In this document: piece after piece, positions 6,262-14,360 of the stretch | Position numbering within the stretch: the stretch's first letter is position 1 | How the letters are laid out: every line of letters begins with the position of its first letter | Assembly: GCA_000648925.1 (NCBI GenBank) | Contig: JFHF01000030.1 | Span: 1-64,000 of the forward strand | Reading direction: 5' to 3' | Length of the DNA: 64,000 nucleotides | Origin: Caballeronia jiangsuensis | GTDB lineage: Bacteria; Pseudomonadota; Gammaproteobacteria; Burkholderiales; Burkholderiaceae | Program-made: the position numbers and the translations under genes | The notes under the pieces: model-generated | What the model was told of the DNA's origin: nothing | Seen by the model: only the letters and a program-made list of their open reading frames with translations | Databases searched by the model: none

Positions 6262-8804
6262 CACCAGTCCTCCCGCACGGCGCGCACCGCATCGACGGAT
6301 ACGGCGCGTCGGCCCGACAGCACTGCCGTCGCGCACGACGACGCCAGCATCACGCAAGCGATGATCGCGATCATCGTCCACGGAACATGCAGCGACATGC
6401 TCCAGTGAAACGACTGCGGATTCACGACGAATACGAGGATCAGACTGATCGCGAAGCCGAGCGCGCAGCCCATCGCGATGCCGAGCAGCGTGAGCCATCC
6501 CGCTTCCGATGCCAGCAACGCGAGGATCTGCGCGCGCGTGACGCCTACGTGCCGCAGCATGCCGAATTCGCGCGAACGCGCGAGCGTCTGCATCGAAAAT
6601 GTCGCGCCGACGCCGAACAGGCCGATCACGATCGCCACCGCCTCCAGCAAGTACGTCACGGCGAAACTGCGATCGAAGATGGTCAGCGTGCGCGCGCGAA
6701 TCTCGCCGGGTTGCGAGAATTCGAGCGCGTCGCCGAACGGGAGCTTCTTGATCGCGTCGATGACCTGCGCCGCGCTCGAACCCGCGCGCAACGTGATCGC
6801 GACATCGGTCGCGGTCGTGTCGCCGGTGAGCCGCCGGTAATCGGCGATACGCATTTGCAGCGCGCCCGTCTGCCGCACATAGTCGCGCCAGATTCCCGCG
6901 ACGACGAAGCGTTCGTTCGCCCCGCCGACAGGCAAGCTCACGCGCTCGCCCACGCGATAACCGTACAGATCGGCCATCGCTTCCGAAGCCCAGACCGGCG
7001 TCTCGTCGGCGCGCCATGAAGACGGCGGCAACACGTCGCCGGTCATCTGCAAGGTCGCGCCGGGATCGGCGGCGTCGAGTTCGCGGGCGATCAGCGCGAC
7101 GGGCGGTTTCGCGGCATCGAGCGTCAGTTTCGACGCCCGCGTGAACGCCGCGTGCGCAACGCCGTTCGCGGCGGCGAGCCGCATCTGCTGATCGGGCCGC
7201 AAGCCGCCCGTGTCGCCGCTCGACGCCATGCGCACATAGAGATCCGCCGACAGCAGATGCGCGAGCCAGTCTTCCACCGACACGCGAAAGCTCGTCACCA
7301 TGATCGCCATCGCGACGATCAGCGTGAAGCTCGACAGCACGCCGCCCATCGCGATCGACGCCTGGCCCGGCGCATTCGCGATCCTCGCGAGCGCGAGCGC
7401 CGCGACGGCGTTGCGCGGCATCGGCGCGCGGCGAAACACGAGCGCCGTGAGACGCGGCATCAGCGCAATGCCGCCGACGAGCAGCAGCGCGACGGCGACA
7501 TATCCGGCGATGGGCGTATCGAAGACAGGCGGCGCCTGCGTCAGCGCGGCCCCGGCCGCGAGGCACACGAGCGCGGGCCACGGCGTGCCGAGCGGCGCGA
7601 GCGCGGCTTCCTCGCTGCCTGCCTTCAACGCCGGCGCGGGACGCGCGCGCGCCGCTTCGAGCGCGGGAACGAGGGTGCCCGCGAGCGCGACGCCGATGCC
7701 GAGCGCGAGAAAGATCGCGCTGGCGACCGGCTCGAAGGCGATGCGCGGATCGACACCGGGAAAATATCCGCCGCCGAGATCGCTGCCGAAAAAGCGCAGC
7801 GCGAGCGCCGCGACCGTGAAACCGAGCACGATGCCGAGCACGCCGCCCACGACGCCGAGCAGCGCGCCTTCGAGCATGATCTGCCGCACCAGCGACGCGC
7901 GCGTCATGCCGAGCACGCGCAGCATCGCGAACTGCGCGCGACGGCGCACGACGCCCGCGGCTTGCGTGGAAAACACGAGAAACGCGCCGGTGAACAGCGC
8001 GACGAGCGCCAGCACGTTCATGTTGATCCGATACGCGCGCGACAGGCGATCGGTGCGGCTTTCGATATCCTGCGTCTCCGTGACGACGAGCCGCCCGCCG
8101 AGTTCGCGTTGCAGCGTCTGCCGGAACGCATCGCGATCGACGCCGCGCGCGAGTTGCAGATCGACGCGCGAGAGCTTGCCCGTGAGCGCGAAATGCGTCT
8201 GCACGGCCGCGATGTCCATCACCGCGATGCGCTGCCCGGCACGCGTGCGCGCGATGCCGCCCGCGACACGCAGCGTCACCGGCGACGTGCCGCTTTGCAA
8301 CTCGACGTGTCCGCCATCGTGCGCGCCGAGCCAGATTTCTGCGGCAGGAGAAAGAAAGATGGCGTCGCCGTCGAGCACATCGAGCGATGCTTCCGGCCGC
8401 GGCACGCCGGTCAGATCCGGCGCAATGCGTTTCGCGCGGAACACGTCGATGCCGAGCACCTTGAGCGGCATGTTCTTGCCGGGCACGGCGACATCGACTT
8501 CGAGCACGGGACTCGCGAGCGCGACGCCCGGATGCGTCGCGAGTTGCGGATAGACGTTCTCGTCGATGAAAGGCTGCGCGCCGCGCACCTGTAAGTCGGC
8601 TTGCCCCGAGAGACTGCGCGCGGCGGCGGAAAACTCGTTGAACGCCGCGCCGTTGATGAGCTGCACCGCATATCCCAGCCCCACGCCCAGCGCGATGGTC
8701 AGCATGGCGACCAGCGCGCGGCCCCGATGACTGCGCCATTGCGCGCCGAGCAGCCAGCGCGTGAGCGTGTCGAAACCGCGGCGCGTGACGGCGACAGCGC
8801 TCAT
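6261..8804 (-). CDS. FtsX/MacB-type ABC transporter permease, two FtsX domains
   Basis: Inner-membrane permease of 847 residues, long enough for a fused AttF-AttG-like pair. It starts with a membrane segment (ALVAMLTIALGVGLGYAVQLI), then a periplasmic MacB-type core domain, followed by a first FtsX block of three membrane helices, further central helices, a second periplasmic domain and a C-terminal FtsX block ending in VRAVREDW. This is the LolCE/AttFG layout used to extract lipids or lipoproteins from the membrane rather than to import solutes. It overlaps the ATPase stop by four bases and the AttH start by one, so all three are coupled. Substrate unknown. Confidence 0.87.
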   Translation of the reverse strand: MSAVAVTRRGFDTLTRWLLGAQWRSHRGRALVAMLTIALGVGLGYAVQLINGAAFNEFSAAARSLSGQADLQVRGAQPFIDENVYPQLATHPGVALASPVLEVDVAVPGKNMPLKVLGIDVFRAKRIAPDLTGVPRPEASLDVLDGDAIFLSPAAEIWLGAHDGGHVELQSGTSPVTLRVAGGIARTRAGQRIAVMDIAAVQTHFALTGKLSRVDLQLARGVDRDAFRQTLQRELGGRLVVTETQDIESRTDRLSRAYRINMNVLALVALFTGAFLVFSTQAAGVVRRRAQFAMLRVLGMTRASLVRQIMLEGALLGVVGGVLGIVLGFTVAALALRFFGSDLGGGYFPGVDPRIAFEPVASAIFLALGIGVALAGTLVPALEAARARPAPALKAGSEEAALAPLGTPWPALVCLAAGAALTQAPPVFDTPIAGYVAVALLLVGGIALMPRLTALVFRRAPMPRNAVAALALARIANAPGQASIAMGGVLSSFTLIVAMAIMVTSFRVSVEDWLAHLLSADLYVRMASSGDTGGLRPDQQMRLAAANGVAHAAFTRASKLTLDAAKPPVALIARELDAADPGATLQMTGDVLPPSSWRADETPVWASEAMADLYGYRVGERVSLPVGGANERFVVAGIWRDYVRQTGALQMRIADYRRLTGDTTATDVAITLRAGSSAAQVIDAIKKLPFGDALEFSQPGEIRARTLTIFDRSFAVTYLLEAVAIVIGLFGVGATFSMQTLARSREFGMLRHVGVTRAQILALLASEAGWLTLLGIAMGCALGFAISLILVFVVNPQSFHWSMSLHVPWTMIAIIACVMLASSCATAVLSGRRAVSVDAVRAVREDW

Positions 8805-9490
8805 CGCGCGAGCGTCGCGGCGTGCAATGCGCCGTCGCTCAGAATCACGATGCGATCGGCGAATGCGGCGGCCGCTTCCGAATGCGTGACCATCACGGTC
8901 GCGGCTTGCGTCGCCTTCGTTTCGGCGCGCAGCAATTCGAGCACTTCGTGCGCGGTCTGCGGATCGAGATTGCCCGTGGGTTCGTCGGCGAGCAGAAGGC
9001 GCGGCCTGTGCACCAGCGCCCGCGCAATCGCGACACGTTGCAGTTCGCCGCCGGAAAGCTGGCGCGGCATGTCGTCGCCGCGTCCGTCGAGGCCGACCGC
9101 CGCGAGCATCGCCCGCGCCGGCGCGGGCGGCATCCCGTTCAGCAGAAGCGGGACCGCCACGTTCTGATAGAGCGACAGATGCGGCAGAACATGGAACGCC
9201 TGGAACACGAAGCCGAGCTTTTGCCGGCGCAAGCGCGTGGCGGCATCGTCGGAGAGCGTGGAGATCGATGTGCCGTCGATCAGCACGTCGCCGCTGTCGG
9301 CGGTATCGAGACCCGCGATCAGATTGAGCAGCGTGGATTTGCCGACGCCCGAATCGCCCATGATCGCGACGAACTCGCCCGCACCCAGCGCGAAGTCGAG
9401 CGCGTCGAGCACGATGCGGCCGCTGCCGTACTTCTTCGAGAGGCGGCGGCATTCGAGGGCGGGAGAAACGTCGGGGTCGGCGGGTCGCAT
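8801..9490 (-). CDS. LolD/AttE-type ABC transporter ATP-binding protein
   Basis: ATPase of 229 residues driving the adjacent FtsX permease. Walker A reads GDSGVGKST, the signature is [19 protein letters not shown], Walker B LLLADEPTGNLD and the switch region VMVTHSEAAAAFADR. The tail DEPTGNLDPQTAHEVLELLR is typical of the LolD/MacB group. I chose the ATG at 9490 because homologous sequence begins about a dozen residues later; an upstream in-frame ATG at 9610 would overlap the divergent GntR promoter. First gene of the three-gene exporter operon, divergent from the GntR regulator. Confidence 0.92.
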   Translation of the reverse strand: MRPADPDVSPALECRRLSKKYGSGRIVLDALDFALGAGEFVAIMGDSGVGKSTLLNLIAGLDTADSGDVLIDGTSISTLSDDAATRLRRQKLGFVFQAFHVLPHLSLYQNVAVPLLLNGMPPAPARAMLAAVGLDGRGDDMPRQLSGGELQRVAIARALVHRPRLLLADEPTGNLDPQTAHEVLELLRAETKATQAATVMVTHSEAAAAFADRIVILSDGALHAATLAR

Positions 9491-9636
9491 TGCGGATTGG
9501 ATGGAAACGATGTCGCGGTTCGGGATTTCGCAAGCATTGTGCCCAACGATCGCGCTTTCGGCTTGAATGTGTCGCGCGCCATGTCGGGTTATCCCTGATG
9601 CGCTCCGCATTGACTTAAAACGATGCCGAAATCAAA

Positions 9637-9648
9637 CTGTGATCACAG
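9637..9648. promoter_or_regulatory. Perfect 12-bp palindrome, candidate GntR operator
   Basis: CTGTGATCACAG lies 20 bases before the chosen start of the GntR-family gene, in the divergent promoter region. FadR/VanR-type regulators bind short palindromes such as this, so autoregulation is likely. A Crp-type TGTGA-TCACA half-site pair with zero spacing is not a normal Crp site, which argues for GntR. Confidence 0.45.
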
Positions 9649-9667
9649 ATCAAAGATCAGCAAGGAA

Positions 9668-10393
9668 ATGCACGTGTCGCCCCGATCCCTGACGCAACCC
9701 ATGCCGCAACTCGAAGTCATCGCCACGGAAACGATGGCGACCAAGGTCTATCAGCAACTGCGCGAAGCGATCATGAGCGGCAGTTTCGCCGCCGGCCAGC
9801 CGCTGAGCCTGCGCGGCGTCGCCGAAGCAGTCGGCCTCTCGACGATGCCCGTGCGCGCCGCGCTCACGCGACTGCGCGCGGAAGGCGCACTGGTCGATGG
9901 CCCGTCGCGCGGCCTGATGGTCCCGCCGATGACACTCGACTTGCTCGAAGAACTGCGCGACGTGCGCATCGCGCTGGAAGGCTGCGTCGCGGAGCGCGCG
10001 GCGGCGCGCATGACGAACGACGACGTCGCCGCCGTGCAGCGCATCTTCGACGAAATGGATGCCCACGTCGAAGCCGACGATGCCCGCGCCTATCTGCGCT
10101 GCAACTTCGCGTTCCATACGAGCATCTATCGGCACGGCGCAAGCGAGATGACGCTCGCGACGATCCAGAACATGTGGATGCGCATCGGTCCGTTCCTGAA
10201 CATGGTCGCGCCCGACGTGGCGCATATGCGCGTGTCGATGCAGGCGCACCGGCAGATCATCGATGCGCTGTGGAAGCACGACGGCGCCGCCGCGCGCGAA
10301 GGTATCGCGAAGGACATTCGCGACGCGGCGAGCGATCTCGAAGCGCGTCTGCGTTCGCAGGAACCGCGTATGCGGCGTCACGCGCAAAGCTGA
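9668..10393 (+). CDS. GntR-family transcriptional regulator, FCD ligand domain
   Basis: A 241-residue DNA-binding protein. The winged helix covers about residues 20-90 (VYQQLREAIMSGSFAAGQPL, LRGVAEAVGLSTMPVRAALTRLRAEGAL), and the rest is an all-helical FCD domain with the metal-binding type pattern DVRIALEGCVAERAA and histidines in AFHTSIYRHG and QAHRQIID. FCD regulators respond to small organic acids. It precedes the SDR-DUF849-MFS genes by about 107 bases on the same strand and probably controls them. The start is uncertain: ATGs at 9623, 9668 and 9701 are all in frame; 9623 would place the palindromic operator inside the coding sequence. Confidence 0.85.
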   Translation: MHVSPRSLTQPMPQLEVIATETMATKVYQQLREAIMSGSFAAGQPLSLRGVAEAVGLSTMPVRAALTRLRAEGALVDGPSRGLMVPPMTLDLLEELRDVRIALEGCVAERAAARMTNDDVAAVQRIFDEMDAHVEADDARAYLRCNFAFHTSIYRHGASEMTLATIQNMWMRIGPFLNMVAPDVAHMRVSMQAHRQIIDALWKHDGAAAREGIAKDIRDAASDLEARLRSQEPRMRRHAQS

Positions 10394-10500
10394 ACGACGA
10401 AGGCGCAACGCGCGCCTCTTCTTACGATCATCAGTATCACTAATCGCTTGAGCGAGGACGGCGCACGTCCCGCAAAACATAACCAGAAAGGAGTCGTTCG

Positions 10501-11292
10501 ATGGATTTCACCAAAATGCTCGTCCCGCGCGCAGGCCTGCGTGTGCTGATCACGGGCGGCGCGTCGGGCATCGGTCTCGCGATCGCGAAGGCGTTCGTAT
10601 CGACGGGTGCGCGCGTGCATGTCTGCGATGTCGATCCGAAAGCCATCGACGCGGTGTCGACCGTTTCACCGTCGATCACCGGCACGCGTGCGGATGTCGC
10701 GAGCAAGGCCGATGTGAAGCGCGTCTTCGAAGACGTGCGACGCGAGCTCGGCGGCCTCGACGTGCTGATCAACAACGCGGGTATCGCGGGCCCGACGGGC
10801 GGCATCGACGCGATCGATTCCGACGACTGGGAAAAGACCATCGACGTGAATCTGAACAGCCAGTACTACTTCTCGCGCGAGGCGGTGCCGATGTTGCGCG
10901 ACGCGACCGATGGCGGCGTGATCGTGTTCATGTCGTCGGTGGCGGGACGTCTCGGCTATGGCTTTCGCACGCCTTATTCCGCGACGAAATGGGCCGTGGT
11001 CGGCCTCGCGAAGAGTCTCGCCATCGAGCTCGGTCCGGACAATATTCGCGTGAACGCGGTGCAGCCGGGCATCGTCAAGGGTCCGCGCATGGAAGGCGTG
11101 ATTGCCGCGCGCGCGAAACAGCTCGGCATCGCTTATGAGGAGATGGAGAAGCAGTATCTCGCGAAAATTTCGCTGCGCCGCATGGTCACGCAAGAGGAAA
11201 TCGCCGCGAGCGTGCTGTATCTCAGCTCGCCCGCCGGCAGCGCGGTCTCGGGTCAGGCGCTCTCCGTCTGCGGCAACGTCGAAACGCTTTGA
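10501..11292 (+). CDS. Short-chain dehydrogenase/reductase
   Basis: NAD(P)-dependent oxidoreductase of 263 residues. The cofactor motif TGGASGIG is at about residue 18, an acidic residue ends beta-2 (VCDVD, suggesting NAD), NNAGIAGP follows, and the catalytic Ser-Tyr-Lys set is in MSSVAGRLGY and YSATKWA. It resembles the SDR at 35620-36393 closely, including the unusual PGIVKGPRMEGV segment after the active site. Placed directly before the DUF849 gene (spacer of 14 bases), it probably oxidises a beta-hydroxy acid to the beta-keto acid that DUF849 enzymes cleave. RBS AAAGGAG lies just upstream of the ATG. Confidence 0.9.
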   Translation: MDFTKMLVPRAGLRVLITGGASGIGLAIAKAFVSTGARVHVCDVDPKAIDAVSTVSPSITGTRADVASKADVKRVFEDVRRELGGLDVLINNAGIAGPTGGIDAIDSDDWEKTIDVNLNSQYYFSREAVPMLRDATDGGVIVFMSSVAGRLGYGFRTPYSATKWAVVGLAKSLAIELGPDNIRVNAVQPGIVKGPRMEGVIAARAKQLGIAYEEMEKQYLAKISLRRMVTQEEIAASVLYLSSPAGSAVSGQALSVCGNVETL

Positions 11293-11306
11293 AGCAAGAG
11301 GAAAAC

Positions 11307-12239
11307 ATGGCAACGAAACGCAAGGTCATCATCACGTGCGCACCGACGGGCGCGATCCATACGCCGTCGATGTCGCCGCATCTGCCGGTCACGCCCGACC
11401 AGATCGCCGAAGCCGCGCTCGCGGCCGCGAAGGAAGGCGCGGCGATTCTGCATCTGCATGCGCGCGATCCCGAAGACGGACGCCCGACGCAAGACCCCGC
11501 CGTGTTCCAGCGCTTCCTGCCGCGCATCAAGGCGCAAACCGATGCCGTCATCAACCTGACGACGGGCGGCAGTCCGCACATGACGGTCGCGGAACGCCTG
11601 AAGCCCGCGCATCACTTTCAGCCGGAAGTGGCGTCGCTGAACATGGGCTCGATGAACTTCGGTCTCTATCCGATGCTCGACCGCTTCAAGGATCTCAAGC
11701 ACGACTGGGAACGCCAGCATCTGGAGAAGAGCCGCGATCTCGTGTTCAAGAACACGTTCGCCGATATCGAATACATCCTCACGTCGTGCTCGGCCAACGG
11801 CACGCGCTTCGAGTTCGAGTGCTACGACATCTCGCATCTGTATAACCTCGCGCACTTCGTGGATCGCGGGCTCGTCAAGGGACCGTTCTTCGTGCAGAGC
11901 GTATTCGGCTTGCTCGGCGGCATCGGCGGCCATCCGGAAGATCTCGCGCACATGAAGCGCACCGCGGATCGCCTGTTCGGCAACGACTACGTGTGGTCGA
12001 TTCTCGGCGCGGGCCGCAATCAGATTCCGCTCGGCTCGATCGGCGTCGCGCAGGGATCGAACGTGCGCGTGGGTCTCGAAGATTCGCTGTGGATCGGGCC
12101 GGGTCAGCTCGCCGAGTCGAGCGCGGCGCAGGTGCGCAAGATCCGTCAGGTGATCGAAGGTTTGTCGCTCGAAGTCGCGACGCCTGCCGAAGCGCGGCAG
12201 ATGCTGTCGCTCAAAGGCGGCGACAACGTGAACTTCTGA
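11307..12239 (+). CDS. Beta-keto acid cleavage enzyme (BKACE, DUF849)
   Basis: Zinc-dependent enzyme of 310 residues that condenses a beta-keto acid with acetyl-CoA to give acetoacetate and a new acyl-CoA. Family markers are the N-terminal TCAPTGAIHTPS, the zinc ligands in ILHLHARDPEDGRP (H-x-H), NLTTGGS, and VRVGLEDSLWIG near the C-terminus carrying the third ligand glutamate. The substrate cannot be read from sequence; the active-site subtype differs from the second copy at 39105, which has AVHARR in place of HLHARD. RBS AGAGGAAA precedes the ATG. Confidence 0.92.
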   Translation: MATKRKVIITCAPTGAIHTPSMSPHLPVTPDQIAEAALAAAKEGAAILHLHARDPEDGRPTQDPAVFQRFLPRIKAQTDAVINLTTGGSPHMTVAERLKPAHHFQPEVASLNMGSMNFGLYPMLDRFKDLKHDWERQHLEKSRDLVFKNTFADIEYILTSCSANGTRFEFECYDISHLYNLAHFVDRGLVKGPFFVQSVFGLLGGIGGHPEDLAHMKRTADRLFGNDYVWSILGAGRNQIPLGSIGVAQGSNVRVGLEDSLWIGPGQLAESSAAQVRKIRQVIEGLSLEVATPAEARQMLSLKGGDNVNF

Positions 12240-12247
12240 TTTTCAAA

Positions 12248-12275
12248 CGCACGCGCCGCGTGACCGGCGCGTGCG
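12248..12275 (+). terminator. Strong hairpin after the DUF849 gene
   Basis: A perfect 10-bp inverted repeat, CGCACGCGCC and GGCGCGTGCG, with an 8-base loop starts nine bases after the stop codon. There is no T-run behind it, so it may act as an mRNA 3' stabiliser or attenuator before the MFS gene rather than as an intrinsic terminator. Confidence 0.5.
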
Positions 12276-12382
12276 CTCGCCATTAAAAATACAACGCTTA
12301 ACGGAGACACTTTTTTGAAACGCCTTCCCGACACCGCATTGCCCGCGCGCCTCGCGCGCCCCTTCTGATTCCGGGAGTCATC

Positions 12383-13708
12383 ATGTCCAAGCCCAACACG
12401 ACGAGCGCGTCGCACGCATCGCTCAACAGCCTGATGCTGCGCAAGCTGATGCCCTTGCTGGTGATCGTCTATGTGATCAGCTTTCTCGATCGCACGAACA
12501 TCGCGCTCGCGAAGCATTCGATGAGCATCGATCTCGGCATCTCCGCCGCCGCATACGGACTCGGCGCGGGTCTCTTCTTCCTGACCTATGCGGCCTTCGA
12601 GATTCCCAGCAACCTGATCATGCACAAGGTCGGCGCGCGTTTCTGGATCACGCGCATCATGGTGACATGGGGCGCGCTGTCCGTCGCGATGGCCTTCGTC
12701 ACCGGCGAGACATCGTTCTATGTGATGCGCCTCTTGCTCGGCGCGGCCGAAGCCGGACTCTTCCCCGGCGTGATGCTCTATCTGACGTACTGGTTCGGAC
12801 GCGAGGAACGCGCCCGCGCCACCGGCTACTTCCTGCTCGGCGTGTGCGTGGCGAATATCGTCGGCGGCCCGCTCGGCGGCGCGCTGCTCGAACTCGACGG
12901 CCGGCTCGGCTTTCACGGCTGGCAATGGCTCTTCGTGATCGAAGGCGTGCCCGCGATCCTGCTGGCGTTCGTCGTGTGGAAGATGCTGCCCGATCGTCCG
13001 ACGAGCGCGTCGTGGCTTTCACGCGATGAAGCCGTCGCGCTGGAACGCCGCCTCGCCGCCGAACAGGACGCGCAAGGCGGCGGCCACGGCGCAGGCGCAT
13101 TGCGCAGCGTGCTCGGCGATCGTCAGGTGTGGCTCGCGATTCTGGTCTACTTCTGCCATCAGCTGACGATCTACACGGTCATCTTTTTCCTGCCGGGCAT
13201 CATCGGCGCGTCGGGGAAATTTTCTCCGCTGACGATCGGCCTGCTCAGCGCGACGCCCTGGGTCGCCGCGGCGATCGGCGCAGCCACGCTGCCGCGCTTC
13301 GCGAGCGATTCGTCGAAGAGCCGTCGCATCCTGATCGCCGGACTCGTCATCATGGCCTCGGGGATGCTGATCGCGGCATGGGCGTCGCCGGTGATCGGCC
13401 TGCTCGGCGTGTGCCTGTCGGCGCTGATGTTCTTCGTCGTGCAGTCGATCATCTTCACGTTCCCGCAATCGCGCCTGTCGGGCAGCGCGCTCGCGGGCGG
13501 TCTCGGCCTCGTCAATTCGTGCGGCTTGCTGGGCGGCTTCGTTGGACCGACGGTGATGGGCATCATCGAGCAGACGACCGGCCGCGCGATGAACGGGCTC
13601 GTGTGTCTCGCGATCGCGCTCCTGTTCGCCGCGGTGTGCAGCACGCGCCTGCGTCACGGCAACGAGGATTGCGCCGACGACAAACGCGGCGTGATGTCGA
13701 ACGCGTAA
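12383..13708 (+). CDS. MFS transporter, anion:cation symporter (ACS) family
   Basis: A 441-residue inner-membrane carrier with twelve predicted helices. The first-loop sequence FLDRTNIALAKHSM, the GAGLFFLTYAAFEIPSNLIMHKVGAR block and the loop WFGREERARATGYF are typical of the ACS family that imports organic acids such as tartrate, phthalate or 4-hydroxyphenylacetate. It follows the SDR and DUF849 genes after 143 bases and most likely brings in the substrate of that pathway. RBS GGGAG is seen just upstream. A C-terminal hydrophilic tail of about 20 residues follows the last helix. Confidence 0.9.
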   Translation: MSKPNTTSASHASLNSLMLRKLMPLLVIVYVISFLDRTNIALAKHSMSIDLGISAAAYGLGAGLFFLTYAAFEIPSNLIMHKVGARFWITRIMVTWGALSVAMAFVTGETSFYVMRLLLGAAEAGLFPGVMLYLTYWFGREERARATGYFLLGVCVANIVGGPLGGALLELDGRLGFHGWQWLFVIEGVPAILLAFVVWKMLPDRPTSASWLSRDEAVALERRLAAEQDAQGGGHGAGALRSVLGDRQVWLAILVYFCHQLTIYTVIFFLPGIIGASGKFSPLTIGLLSATPWVAAAIGAATLPRFASDSSKSRRILIAGLVIMASGMLIAAWASPVIGLLGVCLSALMFFVVQSIIFTFPQSRLSGSALAGGLGLVNSCGLLGGFVGPTVMGIIEQTTGRAMNGLVCLAIALLFAAVCSTRLRHGNEDCADDKRGVMSNA

Positions 13709-13720
13709 TACGCCGACGCT

Positions 13721-14293
13721 TCAACCCTGCGGCAACGTGCCGGGCCGGATATACGCGAACATGTGCGCTACGTAATCCGGCTTGCCGAGCGGCACGCCGT
13801 GATTGCGCAGGATCGCGTATGCGGTCACGGCGTGAAAGTAAAACTGCGGCAAGCACCAGTCGCGTGCATATTGCTCGCCGGTCATATCGAACACGATGCC
13901 GTTGGGCAGATCGAGCGCGATCTGCGCGTCGGCTCCGGCATCGAGCGCATCGGGCGCAAGGCCCGAAAGAAACGCGATCGCCTCCGCGATGCGCGCCTGC
14001 GCGTCGGCGAACGAGCCGGGCTGCTCGTTCGACTTCCATCCTTCTTCACGCACATTGCGCAAGGTCGGCGGCACGACTTCTCCGCGCAATCGATACGCCG
14101 GCTCCTGCGCCTGAAAGCACACGAAGCGCACTTGCGCCGCGAGCGGATACATATCGGGCGCGAGACGCAGGGTCACGAGCGCATCGGTATTCGCGTCCTT
14201 TTCGTGCTGATGTGCGGCGGCCTTGTCGAGCCATGTCGACAGATTCTTCAGCGTCTGCACGAAGGTCGGAACGAGAAGACGGGTCAGTTGCAT
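13721..14293 (-). CDS. DUF1993 family protein
   Basis: A 190-residue soluble protein of the DUF1993 family, which belongs to the DinB-like four-helix group. Recognisable parts are the start LTRLLVPTFVQTLKNLSTWLDKA, the APDMYPLAAQVRFVC segment and the ending WCLPQFYFHAVTAYAILRNHGVPLGKPDY. Members are common in Burkholderiales and have no established function. A metal site typical of active DinB proteins is not obvious. The gene stands alone, convergent with the MFS gene (12 bases) and followed on the same strand upstream by the lipoprotein gene. Confidence 0.75.
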   Translation of the reverse strand: MQLTRLLVPTFVQTLKNLSTWLDKAAAHQHEKDANTDALVTLRLAPDMYPLAAQVRFVCFQAQEPAYRLRGEVVPPTLRNVREEGWKSNEQPGSFADAQARIAEAIAFLSGLAPDALDAGADAQIALDLPNGIVFDMTGEQYARDWCLPQFYFHAVTAYAILRNHGVPLGKPDYVAHMFAYIRPGTLPQG

Positions 14294-14360
14294 GAAAACG
14301 CTCCACGGGTTGAAGTTCCGCGATCTTATCCCGATGCGGAACCTCCTCGCGCGGAACGCT

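Noticed and set aside
7152-8594. 480-residue open frame antisense to the FtsX permease.
   Set aside because: Highly charged Arg/Glu/His composition, no homology; a typical GC-rich shadow.
5173-8739. A 1188-residue reading that joins the AttH-like protein to the shifted frame of the permease gene.
   Set aside because: The N-terminal 800 residues are an out-of-frame reading of the FtsX permease; a signal peptide at the ATG at 6261 shows the real start.
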